NCBI GenBank assembly: GCA_029204225.1
Contig: CM055097.1
Span: 58,204,869 to 58,268,868 of the forward strand
From: Diphasiastrum complanatum
Taxonomy: Eukaryota; Streptophyta; Lycopodiopsida; Lycopodiales; Lycopodiaceae
Direction of reading: 5' to 3'
DNA length: 64,000 bases
How positions within the stretch are numbered: the stretch's first letter is position 1; each line of letters starts with the position of its first letter. A program made the translations under genes and the position numbers. Under the pieces are notes generated by a model. That model made no database searches and was not told the origin of the DNA. It saw only the letters and a list, made by a program, of their open reading frames with translations. This document shows, in pieces, positions 11,701-23,931 of this stretch.

Positions 11701-14332
11701 GACACAGAACGACAAAGATTCTGGAGCTAGTGCACTCTGACATCTGCGGACCATTCAACGTGATCTCAGTAGGAGGTTCAAAGTATTACATAACCTTCAT
11801 TGATGATTATAGCAAATTTTCCAGAGTGTATTTCATTCAGAATAAATTCGAAGCACTTGATAAATTCACAGAATATGTGAATTGGACAGAAAGATGCACA
11901 TGCAGCAAAGTGAAGCAGATCAGAATAGATCGAGGTGGCGAATACATCTAGAATCGCTTCACTGACTTCTACAATGATCATGGCATCATTCACAGAAGAA
12001 CTGCAGCCTACACACCACAACACGACGGTGTTGCTGAACAAGAGAACAGGACCCTAATGGAAGCAGCCAGATGCATGATGGCCTACTCGAAGGCTCCAAG
12101 GGCACTATGGGCTGAAGCAGTAGCTACAGCCGCATACATCCAGAATAGTTTAGGCAAGTCTGGTGTTCCTCACACGACACCAGATGAGCTGTGGTGGGGT
12201 AGAAAGCCCAACCTGTCTCATGTCGGAATCTTTGGTTGTGCAGCTTATGCACATATTCCTGATAAGCTTCGAAAGAAGCTTGATGAGAAAGCCGAGAAGG
12301 AATTTTTGGTAGGTTATGACAACAATTTGTCATACTATAGAGTCTACATGCCAGACACGAACACTGTGAAAATAGTGAGAGATGTCAGATTCGATGAGAG
12401 TAGGACAATGGCCAACGACGATCCAGTCAGCTACAAAGTTCTGGAGAGACAGTACTATGACCTGTCACCAACAACAGAGAGAGCAGAGGACGAACACGAA
12501 ACCGAAGATTTTTGAGTCATCTCCCATTCGAGCGACGAATCTGATGAAGAAAAATTCGAGAGGCAACCTGCTGTCGCGGTTTCTGTAAACGAAGATGGTT
12601 CCGGACCGAGTAGAACAGACAAGGACAAAGGCATAGCTGTTTTAGGAGGATCTCCCAGAAGGTCGATAAGACCATGAAGAACGCCAACAAGATATGTGCT
12701 AGGCAACTCAGCTTCCACATCAGAAGAGTTCTATGGGTTCAGTGGCAAACCACAGACTTTCGAGGAGGCGATTGAAGGTCCAAAAAAGGACGGATGGATC
12801 CAAGCCATGAACGAAGAGATGGAGTCCATGAGGAAGAACTAGGTATGGACGTTGGAGCCATTACCACATAAGCGCAAGACTGTCAAATATAAATGGATTT
12901 TCAAACTCAAATACGGACTAGATGGGAACATCACAAAATACAAGTCAAGATTGGTAGCGAAGGGTTTCTCTCAGAGATACGGTATTGACTACTTTGAAAC
13001 CTTATCTCCTATCATCAAACATTCGTCCCTACGTCTGTTATTTGCATATGCAACAACTTATGACCTCAGGATCCACATTGTGGACGAGAAGACAGCCTTC
13101 TTACATGGCGAATTAGATGAAGAGGTCTACATGGATCAACCCCCATGATATGTCTCAAATTCACTTCCTGAATATGCATGCAGAATGCATAGAAACATCT
13201 ACGGTCTGAAACAATCAGCCCAACAATGGTACAAGAAAAAAGATCAAGCTCTGAAATCATTAGGATTCAAGCCTCTGTTGGCTGATTCCAATGTATATGT
13301 CAGAGTTACAGATGGGCAGATCATCATTGTGGTTGTGTATGTAGACGACACTCTGATACTTTGCAGGAGTGAGCAGCTAATAGCTGAAGTAAAGGTAGAC
13401 ATATCGAAACATTTTGAGATAGTGGATTTGGGAGAAGCCAAGTGTTACTTAGGCTTGCAAATTAAAAGGGACAACGAGGGAGGTAAGTTATACCTTCACT
13501 AGTCCAGATACACCTAGAAGATCCTAGAGGAATTTGGGATGCTGAACTGCAAAGGAGCGAACACTCCAATGCTCGCAGGGACGGTGCTGACAAATGATGA
13601 CTGTCCAAAGACTGAGGAAGAGAGAGAACAGATGCAGCTCACACCTTACAAGAAGCTGATAGGATCACTGATGTACCTTGCTGACAATACACATCCTGAT
13701 ATTGCTTATGCAGTATTCATGATGAGCCAATTCTGCACGAATCCAGGCTCGACACATTGGAAGATTGCAAAATGAATTTTGCAATATCTTCAATTAACGA
13801 GAGATTATGGCTTGTGTTATTGTCGTGGTGCAAGTTTCAGGATACTTTCCTACAGCGATGCTAGCTGGGCATCTCTCAAGGACGACTGTAAAAGCGTCTC
13901 AGGAGGATGCACCATTGCATCAGGAGCAGCAGTTCTCTGGGTCAACAAGAAACAGACCGTTGTAGCCCAGTCCATCCTACGAAGCAGAGTACGTAGCAGC
14001 AGCAAAGATGACCAACAAAATAATCTGGCTAAGGCAGTTCCTGGACGAATCGGACGAAACAAGGAATGAGCCCCTGGTCTTGCAGATGGACAACACCTCT
14101 GCAATACACCTGACGAAAGATCCCGTGTTCCATTCCAGAACGAAGCACATTGCAATCAAGTACCACTTGATCAGGGATCTAATTGAGAAGAAGATGTTGT
14201 AGACCACCTTCATCTAAACGAGAGACATGATTTCTGACATCTTCACTAAAGCCCTGGACAAAGGACTCTTTGAGAGACAAAGGAGCAGTCTCGAGATTGG
14301 GATCGTAAAGTTATCATGCTTTGAGAGGGAGC
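11701..14332 (+). pseudogene. copia pol relic (integrase, reverse transcriptase, RNase H) of element A
   Basis: Integrase: HSDICGPF near 11733, FIDDYSKFSRVYF, IDRGGEY and TPQHDGVAEQENRTL give the D,D,E core, followed by WAEAVATAAYIQN and FGCAAYAH. Reverse transcriptase (12780-13500): KWIFKLKYGLDG, AFLHGELDEEVYMDQP, YGLKQSAQQWY and the catalytic VVYVDDTLIL near 13340. RNase H: YSDASWASLKDDCKSVSGG and the tail FHSRTKHIAIKYHLIRD plus ISDIFTKALD. Many in-frame stops (near 11949, 12513, 12841, 13147, 13499, 13516, 13773) and a frameshift near 13980 disable it. The frame runs into the 3' LTR. Normal copia pol is one continuous polyprotein. Confidence 0.85.
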
Positions 14333-15380
14333 TGAAGAAACAAAACGTTTCTAATTACAAAGACTTGCTAGCTTTCAACCCTCATCCTGACGAAGACATT
14401 CGCGAACTTGAAGATCTGGAGACACAAAGCACAAAAAGTTTCGTGAACATGAAAGTCATAGGAAACGAAGACGAACGGCTCATGAACACGAAAGTCAAAG
14501 CAGACAAAGACGAATGGTCCATGAACACAAAATATTCACGAACGAGAATCTTTTGCGGTCCAGTATGAGAGAAGGCAAACGACCAAAACGAAACCAACGA
14601 CGGAAACGAAACCTTCTCCTGCTTGCACGTTCCAAAGAGGTATCAGCAAGATCATGCAAGTACCCAAAAGTACAGATATCTGATCTGATGGTATGACATC
14701 AGCAGATACATTTTAGGTCGTGGCTAATCTGCCACTCTCGTAATTCCCTGATTAGTTGTAAATGTTTAATCACTCTAATCTTAGATTCACATAGAGCGAC
14801 CATACTGGATGATACTTGACATATAGATCAACAGAATATACATATAGCGTAATATAATAGTCTGTTGCTAGTAAGCAATCAAAGACAAAAATACAAACAA
14901 TAAGTCCGCCTGCGTGCGAGACAAGCTCTATGATCAGGATCCATAGAGATCCAACTGTCTGCTAGTAAAATGAGACGATTACTCGTGAGAGGACCGTGTT
15001 TCTCCCACGCCAACACACTGCGTGGATTTGCATGCAGTGCCTGAAGAATCAGAGAAGAAAATCAATGAATGATATCGTAGCCTTTGCGCACATGTCAATT
15101 TGTATTGTGTCTGATCTCAAATACAAATGCTTCTGCTGTTAATCATATGTTTGACTTCTTTCTCGTTCATTCAAATTTCGCACCTTGGTTGAAACCATGT
15201 TGAATGCTGTATTAAAATTTATGAACGTAGATCAGCAATGCTTGACTACACTCTGGAGGACTATAGGAGTGATTCAGCTGGCAATGTCCAGCGATCGGAT
15301 CTGAACTCCATCCGAGACGCAAGAGGGAATCGCGGTTTCTTTACAACTGTATTGCGAATTATTCTTCTCATTCCCCATCA
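14333..15380 (+). repeat. 3' LTR of element A (complete, 1048 bp)
   Basis: Bounded by TG...CA. Preceded by a polypurine tract and followed by the GAGTT target duplication. Compared with the 5' copy many differences are CG to TG or CA, as expected from methylation-driven decay. Confidence 0.8.
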
Positions 15381-15385
15381 GAGTT

Positions 15386-18300
15386 GGACCTTTGTGATGA
15401 ACATCTATAATTGACTTTTTTTTAAAGATTTTTTAGATATTTTTGTAATATCTCCTCAGGTAGACTTGAACATCTAATATTGACTTTTTTTTATGATTTT
15501 TAAATATTTTTGTGACATCACTTCAAGTAAATTCTATGGAAAAAAAAAAATTAAAAGAGAAGTGAAGTGATAGAGTTGATTCTACCATAAGATCCATTGA
15601 TTACATAGTTTTAAAAAATAAGCCAAAATATTTATAGAAATGCGATTATCTAAAAACGTTTTTGGACAAATTTAGAGTAAGCTACAAAAATGGAACTATT
15701 TGAAACCAATAGAAAAATTCTTTATGAATTATGAGGAATAGTTTGGAACTAAAAGAGGTTTAAAAATTGAATTGGTAGTATAGGAAAAGATCAAACTTAT
15801 ATCGATCATGTAAACTTACCAATCATAGATTTGTGGTGAACTGGATTTTAATAGAATAAGTCTTGATAATAATTTTGAATTATTAGATGTTTGTATATTT
15901 AAACCTAATCTTAAGAGTCAATGAGAGATTGATTACACGAAGAGAAGAAGTTTTGATAGTAGAGGTAATTTGGGTTGGAAAACTCATGAGAATTGTTATA
16001 TTTCTCCAAGATATGTTATTTACTTTTGAAATATAGGACTCTTGTCAGAATAACTGAGTCACAAGATTCTCAGTTAAATATGTGAGTAGCATATTGTAGA
16101 TTAGGGAAGAATTAGCCAGATATGAAAGGTTTATGTACATGATTATAGTGAGATTATTCTTATATGTGCATGATTAATGTTGTTGAATCTACTATATATC
16201 TCTAGTGACTGTGGTTATTTGGTGCACTTAAACCAATTCGTCGGAATATAGACATATGAACAAGTATTGTTTGGGAAGAATTACTTGTAGATTAATAAGT
16301 CTTTCTAACAAAATGCTAATTTATTTTTTTCAAAAAAAATGTTTTTAAGGATCATCTAAATGGGGTGTTTACTAGTATCAATGAGGCCTATACCTAGACA
16401 TTTTGATATTTCTAAATTATTGAAAGTTAATTTGATGAGCTAATAAAATTAAAATGAGTTGAGATGAGTAGTGTGAAGAAAATTCACCAAGAACTATTTG
16501 TCTATACATGTATTTCTAGTAAATTCACATATTCTAGGAGTCATTTGGATTTCATGAATAATGTTATGTGCATACGATAAATGAAATTTTTGGTGGTAGG
16601 ATAAGCCTCGGTTTAGAAATAGACTCAATTTTTAGTGATAGTATCTCAGTGAGCTCAACTGGATGGCTAAATCTAAGAAGCCCAAGAATAACAAATGAAT
16701 TGAGGTGGAATTAAGTATAATCATGGATATGTAGATTCAATTCCAGAAAAAATCTAAAATTTTTGTGGTTGAAGATTAAAAATATCAAAATTGTTTTGGT
16801 ATGCTTTGTCTTTGAATTTCACATAGTTTGAAGAGTTGGATAACTCATATTTCTTGATAAGAATCTCATTTGAGGACTATTTTTGAATTCTAGTAACTTT
16901 CCTATGGAAGAGACTTTGGGATTATTCTTAGGCTTCTTGAGTTATGTCTTTAGAGAAATGCTTTTGTATTCTCTTATGACTTGGAGATTTGGTAAATTAT
17001 GATTGACGAGTCATGATTTTGATTCTAAGTATTTAACTATTATCATAGGGTTCCGAGGAAACACAATGATTCTTAGAAATGGCAAGTGATTCTTGATTTT
17101 TGATTGAGTCAAGAAATTGGATCAATGATTTGAAAAATCTAATTCTCTTTGCTCTAGTAGAATTGAGGACGTATGTGTCTCACAAACATTTTTATTGGAA
17201 AAATGATTCTTCTCAAAGAGAATTTGCTTATAAAGGAATATGGAACCATGCTAATTTTCATTTTTGTCATAGATCTAGAAATATGAACACAAATTGGATT
17301 TATGTATCATAATTCTAGGAAAGGTGGAGGCTATTCTAGGCAAAATCTTTTTTGTACTTTTTTGTATGTACGTTCTCTTGAAGTTGGTTAATGTTACAAT
17401 AACTTTTAATTTTTTAGTTATTGAAATGTGTTAACTACTTTAACAAGTGTGTCCTTAGACTTAAAATATTGATGCATCTAGATTCTCTCTGATAATTTAT
17501 CTTCCATTGATTCATTAGTTGTGGGGTTCACTAGTAAGTAGGAGCTTTAGAAAATTAGATCAAAATTTGAGTAGGTGCTTCCATTGTAGTTGTCTTATGA
17601 TCTTCCTCATTCTAAATGTGTAGATAATCATGCATAATTGTTCTCTAATATTTTTCTTGTATCACAATATATTGATAAGGTGATAATTGCAATGCTAAAT
17701 CAAATGAGAATAGAATTAATCAATAGGATAGATAATAAAATGGCTTGAAGAATCGTGTTATGTTTGTAAATAGCGAGAAAATAATGGTTGTAAGGCCCAA
17801 TCTAGTCAAATAAGACCTCAAACTTATATTAGAGGCATAAAGGACCACCATAAAACCATAAATAGATGAGTCTACTTATGTCTAATTTTGAACCCTATGT
17901 GTTCTTGGAGCTTCTCTTTGAGAGCTATGGATTATGTCAATGGATGGTTCATGTGCCTACAATCACATGGGAGCTTGATCATTGTCTAGCTTTAGGCTTG
18001 ATGTTTTGAATGATCGATAAGAATGATGAATCTTATCTATGATCTTTGTCATATTCGATGAAGGTTTTTGTTATTGTCTAGTTTTTTAATTTTCTTGATG
18101 TACTGAATGATCAATAATAATGATGAATCTTACCTTTGCCATATTTGGTGAAAGTTTTTGTAATTTTTCTAGTTTTTGTTGCTTCCACACATGCCCTTGC
18201 TCTAAGTTGATGAAGGTCCAATGTCAAATACATGTGAGAGATTTCAACTAGCTTAGTCAAATTTGGTCATATTTGTTTATTTGGCAATTGAGGTCAATTT

Positions 18301-18450
18301 TCATATTAGACTTAGAGATTGTCATTTCAAAGTTATTTTAGTTCAAAAGTATTTGAATTACCACTTTTAGAAAGTGAGAAAAATAGTAGGAGGTCAAGTT
18401 TAGTAGATTCAAATTTTAATGTTGGAGACATTGAATCTAATCTAGTCCAC
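15386..18450. other. AT-rich stretch, nothing assignable
   Basis: About 3 kb, strongly AT-rich, with runs of A and T. The longest frame (17100-17312) matches nothing I recognise. Parts read like a very old retroelement or gene relic, but I cannot support a family. Confidence 0.4.
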
Positions 18451-18540
18451 ATTATTGGTAGGGTTTTTGATATGGAGGGAAACCAATATCATTAATGAGA
18501 CATGGATCTACTATATATGGCTGTACACACATGGAAAGAG

Positions 18541-18543
<3 letters not shown>

Positions 18544-18580
<37 letters not shown>
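18544..18580. repeat. (CT)n microsatellite at the broken end of element B
   Basis: About 18 CT units replacing the RT sequence downstream of YSRLHE on the minus strand. The truncation point coincides with the repeat. Confidence 0.95.
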
Positions 18581-18582
<2 letters not shown>

Positions 18583-19976
18583 GCAACCTAGAGTACCAAG
18601 CTCTAGGTGCTTGCTTCAAGCCATATAGGCTCTTCCTTAAGTAGCACACCTTTTGCTCCTCACCAACCTTGATGAAGCCCTCGGGTTGCATCATGTAGAT
18701 TTCCTCTTCTAAGAAGCCATTCAAGAAGGCATTTGTCACATCCATTTGGTAGAGATCCCACTTGAACAAAGTAGCAATGCAAATGATTAATCTAATAGTT
18801 ACAACCTTCGTTACAGGTGCAAATGTTTCTTCATAATCCAATCCTTTTATTTGAAGAAATCCCTTAGCAACAAGCCTAGCTTTGTACTTACTAATAGATC
18901 CATCTTGATTGTACTTTATTCTATAAATCCACTTACATGCAAGTGGTTTCCTCCCTCTTCAAAGATTTACAAGATTTCAAGTATGATTTGCTTTTAATGC
19001 ATCATACTCTACTTGCATTGCATCTCTCCAAACTTTAGATTTATATGCTTCTTCAAAAGATGATGGTTCTTCAAGCAATGTAGCTAAGGAGGAGTAAGAG
19101 GTAGAAGGTGTAGAGTCTTCCTTTTGCTTTTCCTTGTCCACATAGGTGAGCCTTGAGGGCTCGGCCTTGCTTCTTGATGATCTTCTCGGCCCCTTTTGAC
19201 TTGGATCCATGTCTCCATCCTTGGGTTTGTCAAGATCCTCCTCGGGTTTGTCAAGATCTTCAATGCACAATGGTTTAGATCCATTTGACAAGCTCTTAGC
19301 AAATTGTGACTCATCAAAAAATACATCCTTGCTTACCTTTACTTTCTTGGATATAGGATCATATATCCTATAGCCCTTGCTATTTTCTCCATAGCCAACA
19401 AAGATCCCTTTGAAGGAGGTAGCATCTTCTAGTTTCCAAAGGGATGTGAACATAACAAATACATCCAAAGATCTTAAAATCTTTTACATTGAGTTTCTAA
19501 TCAAACAAGGCTTGATAAGGTGAGATCCCATCTATAGCACTACTAGGAAGTCTATTACACAAGTAACTAGCACATGTTATAGCTTCTCCCCAAAATGAGA
19601 TGGGAAGTGATGCATCAAGTCTTAAAGACTTTGTACACTCAAATAGACTCCTATTTTTCCTCTCGGCCACCCCAGTTTGTTGGGGTGTGTAGTATCAAGT
19701 GTATTGCAACTCAATGCCATTGATCTCACAAAAGTCTTTCATTTTATTGGAGGTGTACTCTCCTCCATTATCACATCTTAGTGCTTTGATGGAAGTACTA
19801 AGTTGTTTCTCTACTAGAGACTTGAACTTAATGAAAGCTTCATAAACAAGACTTTTCTTTGATAGTAACTCAATCCACGTGAATCTAGTACAATCATCTA
19901 TAAAAGCTACATACATCAAAGCACCTCCATTACTTGCATGTGAAAAACTATGTACATGAGAATGTATGAGATCCAA
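18544..19976 (-). pseudogene. copia integrase and partial reverse transcriptase of element B
   Basis: Integrase: FIDDCTRFTWIELLSKKS and LRCDNGGEYTSNKMKDFC, then a stop, then TGVAERKNRSLFE and FWGEAITCASYLCNRLP in the same general reading direction but interrupted. C-terminal part GIFVGYGENSKGYRIYDP and DVFFDES is followed by the linker PRRSSRSKAEPSRLTY and SSFEEAYKSKVWRDAMQVEY. RT: ARLVAKGF, DYEETFAPVTK, QMDVTNAFLNGFLEEEIYM, YGLKQAPRAWYSRL, then (GA)n. Several stops and frame changes (near 19978, 19693, 19470, 18975). Confidence 0.8.
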
Positions 19977-21472
19977 GGGAGAGGTAGATCTTGATGAAGA
20001 TCTCTTGTAAGAAGATTTGTGTGACTTTTCAAGGCCACATGCCTCTCACACATCTTTCCACACTTCTTGAAGGCTCTTGGTAGGCCGAGAGCTAGTTCCT
20101 TGCTTGCCATTGACTTCATAGATTGAAGATTAGGATGGCCTAATCTCTTATGCAATAGCTCCACTTGAGATAGCTCCTCCCTAGCCAAGTTCACACTTTC
20201 ACTTGCAACATTAGCATCCAACTTGAAAAGTCTACCTTGCTTAATGCCACTAGCTATGCACTTATCATTTTTCAAGATGGAACAAACTCCATTCTTGAAA
20301 TGTACATCTAGTCCATTGTCCATTAATTGTCCTACACTAAGCAAGTTTCTTGAAATGGTAGGAACATACAAAACATTATCTAGATCTATCCTTTTAGATG
20401 TGCCTAAGCAAAGAGGTATAGATCCTATGTCATCTATCTTGCATGCTTGATCATTAGCAGTGTATATTGACTTCTTAGAGTCATTACAAGATAGAAGAGT
20501 AGAAAAATAATGCTTGTTAAAAGACATGTGGGAACTAGCCCCACTATCTATCCACCATGTGTCTTGACTTGAAGTTGGTGTATATGCAACCATTAAGGAT
20601 GTGTTGAATCCATCCTCATCTTCTTCCTCTTGAGCAATGTTCCCTTGATCTCCATTGGCTTGTTGATTCTTTTTCAAGTAGCATTCTGAGGCAAAGTGTC
20701 CTTTCTTTCCACAAAAGAAACACTTGAGTTTTGCCTTGTTCTTCACTTTGCCTTTGGAAGTAGATCCTCCATTCTTCATCTCGGCCTCCTTGCCTTGATT
20801 TTTCTTGAATGGATGTTGCTTCTTCTTGCCTTTAGATGTAAAGTTAGCCTTCTCCTCTCCTCCATTAAGTGACATGCTATCCATTCTTGTCTTGAGGTGT
20901 AGAAGCCTACTCTCCTCGGCCACAAGAACATTGTGCAACTTTTCAATGGATGGAAGAGTGTCTTGAATGGCAAATGATTGGACTAAGTTGGTGAACTCAT
21001 CACCTAGACCATTCAAGATGATTTGTACTAGCTCTTGATCTTGGATCTTCTCTCCTATTGCACTTAACTCCTTGTTGAGAGATCCGATCTTAAGGACATA
21101 CTCTTGTCCACTCTCTCCACTTCCTTTCATGCTTTGGAAAACTTGATTTCTTAGCATGAGGATTTTTGAAGTATCATTGGATTCATAGATGCTCTTTAAT
21201 GAATCCCAAGCCTCTTTGGATGAGGTACAAGAAGACAACTCTTTCAAGAGGTCATTGCATACATTTAACGTTATGCAATGTAGAGCTAATCTTGCTCTCT
21301 TCTTGCATTTGGCTTGTTCTTGGGGAGTTTGAGGCTCTTCCTCAACTCCTTGAACTATGTCAAATAGATCATGGATCACTAGGAGTGATTCCATTCTCAC
21401 TTTCCAAATGGAATAATTTGTGGAAGTGAGTCTCTCACTTGATTCCATCAAATATCCACCCATGGATGACAT
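19916..21472 (-). CDS. copia gag-protease open frame of element B (518 aa)
   Basis: Gag N-terminus LTSTNYSIWKVRMESLL, then a UBN2/gag domain (AWDSLKSIYESNDTSKI, LNGLGDEF, LPSIEKL), a CCHC zinc knuckle CFFCGKKGHFASEC at about residue 250, and the aspartic protease core WWIDSGASSHMSF at about residue 305. The pre-integrase motif HKRLGHPNL follows, but the usual second Cys pair is altered. The frame then leaves the integrase frame near 19976. Gag packages element RNA; protease cleaves the polyprotein. This is the longest uninterrupted copia frame in the window, so B was probably a recent insertion before truncation. Confidence 0.85.
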   Translation of the reverse strand: MSSMGGYLMESSERLTSTNYSIWKVRMESLLVIHDLFDIVQGVEEEPQTPQEQAKCKKRARLALHCITLNVCNDLLKELSSCTSSKEAWDSLKSIYESNDTSKILMLRNQVFQSMKGSGESGQEYVLKIGSLNKELSAIGEKIQDQELVQIILNGLGDEFTNLVQSFAIQDTLPSIEKLHNVLVAEESRLLHLKTRMDSMSLNGGEEKANFTSKGKKKQHPFKKNQGKEAEMKNGGSTSKGKVKNKAKLKCFFCGKKGHFASECYLKKNQQANGDQGNIAQEEEDEDGFNTSLMVAYTPTSSQDTWWIDSGASSHMSFNKHYFSTLLSCNDSKKSIYTANDQACKIDDIGSIPLCLGTSKRIDLDNVLYVPTISRNLLSVGQLMDNGLDVHFKNGVCSILKNDKCIASGIKQGRLFKLDANVASESVNLAREELSQVELLHKRLGHPNLQSMKSMASKELALGLPRAFKKCGKMCERHVALKSHTNLLTRDLHQDLPLPWISYILMYIVFHMQVMEVL

Positions 21473-22019
21473 TGTAGAATGAATGATCTTCTTGAAATCA
21501 CAAAGATTTCTGAATTTTAAAATGTCTATGAAAGGCCTAAAGCTTACAAGAATGCCTATAGGCTTGTCTCTATCAAACTAGCACACAAGCTTGAATGATA
21601 CACAAATATCTTGCCAAAAATTCCTAGCTTTCACTCTCACAAAAAAAATTGCTTTACATTTTTCTTAGAGATTTCACTTAAACTAAGGATATGAACAAAT
21701 CAGCCTCTAAGCTCTGATCTTAGACTCTAAAAAGAAATGCTTCAATGATCCAAAACTCTATTTGGTCATAGGCATTAGCTAGATTGAATCTAGATCAATA
21801 TTATGCTTCAAAAAGCACAAAAGCACAAAAAACATGAAACGAAAGTTGTTGTACGGTTTCACACGTGTGAAAAGTACATACACAGCCTCCAAGTCGTTTT
21901 GATCCAAATGAATTCAAGCTATCACTCTAGATGAACTCGCCCTCACTAGTATTGGCCAAAAACAAATTTTGCCAATGATCTTTACAAGATTTATGATTCA
22001 ATGATCACTCTCTTACTTA

Positions 22020-22031
22020 GCTCTGATACCA
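22020..22031 (-). promoter_or_regulatory. Primer binding site of element B
   Basis: Minus strand reads TGGTATCAGAGC, the plant copia primer site complementary to the initiator Met-tRNA 3' end. It is directly preceded by an LTR end ...TTTATCA. Confidence 0.85.
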
Positions 22032-22058
22032 TGATAAATTTTACAGTTCTAGGACAAT

Positions 22059-22890
22059 AATGATTCACATACACACATATACACATACAAATATACATAC
22101 ACATACATATACATATACATACACATACATATATACACACATACATACACATACACATACACATGCACACATGCACACATGCATACACATGCACATGCAC
22201 ATGCACATACATATACACATACACATACACACATGTACACATGCATACATATGCACATGCACATACACATACATACACATACACATATAGATACGTACAT
22301 ATACATACACACATATAGATACACAAGTACACACATACACATGTACACATACATATATTCACATATACACACACATACATACACATACATACATTCACAT
22401 ACACACACACATACATACACATTTACATACATATACATATACATATACACATGCACATGCACATACAAATTATGTATACATATATATACATTCATATATA
22501 CACACACATACAATACACATATACACATACATGTACATACACAAAGACATACATACAAATACACATATACATACATATACATACATACACGTACACAAAC
22601 GTAAGATACACAGACACATACATACACACATACACAAACATACATATACATGCACATACACATATATGTACATAATACATGCACATATACACACATATAC
22701 ATACACATATACATACACATACAATACACATACACACCCATACACATACACATACTTATACGTGTACACGTACACATATACACTTATACACATGCATACA
22801 CATACATATACATAAACATAGGCATACACATATACATGTACAAACACATACATATTTACATACACATACACACACATATAGTTACACACA
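22059..22890. repeat. (CATA)n/(CA)n array, 0.83 kb
   Basis: Imperfect CACATA/CATACA units over about 830 bp, beginning 27 bp outside the primer binding site of B. It therefore lies inside or replaces the 5' LTR. All open frames here are low-complexity shadows. Confidence 0.95.
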
Positions 22891-23099
22891 CACCTACCTA
22901 TATATATAAAGATATTTGTGTGTCACATTTGTGCCTATGCATGGGGTAGGAGGATGCATGTATGGTTGCATGGGTGCAACTTCCTACCCTATGCACTTTT
23001 TCAAAAAACTAACTAAAAGTTTTACATGCATGCATGGGAGGAGGATGCCCCATGCATACATCCTCCACCAATGCATGTATGCATCCTCCCTCACTCCTT

Positions 23100-23300
23100 C
23101 CCTCTCTATAAATTCAAATTTCGCTCTCTCTTCTCCTCTCTCTTCGTCCCCTTCAACCTGCCTCCATCGCTCCCTCCTCCCTCCTGCTCCATATCTCTCA
23201 CCCTCCCATCTCCATCTCTCTCTCTCTCTCTCCCTGCTACTCCATCACGTGCCCCCTCTCCATCTCTCCCTCCTACCTGCTCCTCCATCGCGCATGACAT
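23100..23300. repeat. Pyrimidine-rich low-complexity tract
   Basis: CTCTCC/CCTCC-rich stretch following a set of nested ATGCATG/GGAGGATGC palindromic words at 22935-23085. The same words recur at 29200-29335. Confidence 0.7.
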
Positions 23301-23931
23301 TCATTCCATGCTGATTCGCACTTGATGGGAAGCCTTTCTGAGATATATCATGTCTTCGCTCATCAACACCTTTGCAAAGTTTTATGCTCTCAACATGTTT
23401 TTGGTGCAGGGTTCTGGTTCTCTGTGGAGTCTGCCATTTGGACTGGAGCAAATGAAACCTCGGATAGCCCCATGCAATCGCAAAGATTCAAAGTAGCACC
23501 ACTCTTTGCGCTGATTTGAGAAGACGGTGACTGGCATTGCCCCTCGGCATCGTCAAAAAGTGATGCCAAGCTACTTTGGTTAGAAGCCAAGGAGGATAAC
23601 ACCTCCAAATATACCATTGCTAATGAAGTTGACATGCTAAATATTCTCATTTGTCTTCATTTGTACCAATCGTAATTTTCTTTCCTTTAGTTCTTCTTCC
23701 AATGCATATTGATGTGATTAGTGCTAATGTGATGCAGGTCAGCGTTGAGAGAAAACCTACCCTCTCTTGGTATAGGTGGTATGTTGTAGGTGCAATCAAC
23801 AACGACGGCCAGGTAGCACTGTAAGTAGATGTAGGAGGAGCGCTGAAAAGCCCTTTCTAGAACTGAAAATGGAGTGAAGGAGTAGTGGAGATCAGGAGGC
23901 CACTAGCTAGAAGTATTCCACCTTCACATCA

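Larger units (their letters stand above)
11049..15380 (+). mobile_element. Ty1/copia retrotransposon A (decayed, 5' deletion)
   Basis: Seen: 3' LTR 14333-15380 begins TGAAGAAAC and ends CCCCATCA. The 5' LTR begins identically at 11049 but stops matching at 11700. The 5-bp target duplication GAGTT sits at 11044-11048 and 15381-15385. A polypurine tract GAGAGGGAGC lies just before the 3' LTR. Internal order integrase, reverse transcriptase, RNase H identifies Ty1/copia. The end of the 5' LTR, primer site, gag and protease are missing: LTR sequence joins directly to integrase at 11700/11701. Both ends of the original insertion are intact, so the loss was internal. Confidence 0.85.
18452..22031 (-). 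mobile_element. Ty1/copia retrotransposon B (3'-truncated)
   Basis: Read on the minus strand: primer binding site (22031-22020), 0.55-kb leader, gag, protease, integrase and the first half of reverse transcriptase, stopping at a (GA)n run after YSRLHE. The catalytic YVDD block, RNase H and 3' LTR are absent. The 5' LTR is reduced to about 27 bp beside a long CATA array. The leader carries the 16-bp palindrome at 21857-21872. Confidence 0.85.

Noticed and set aside
15386-18450. Organelle-derived insertion or tRNA genes in the AT-rich region
   Set aside because: I looked for tRNA arms and conserved organelle coding blocks and saw none I could support.
21991-22949. Frames of up to 244 codons rich in Tyr, Cys, Val and Met, or in His, Thr and Ile
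   Set aside because: Products of the CATA/TATG array in all frames; no conserved content.
23390-23650. Minus-strand 86-codon frame as a captured gene in the Helitron-like block
   Set aside because: Composition is gene-like, but no family is recognisable, and no splice-consistent neighbours were found.
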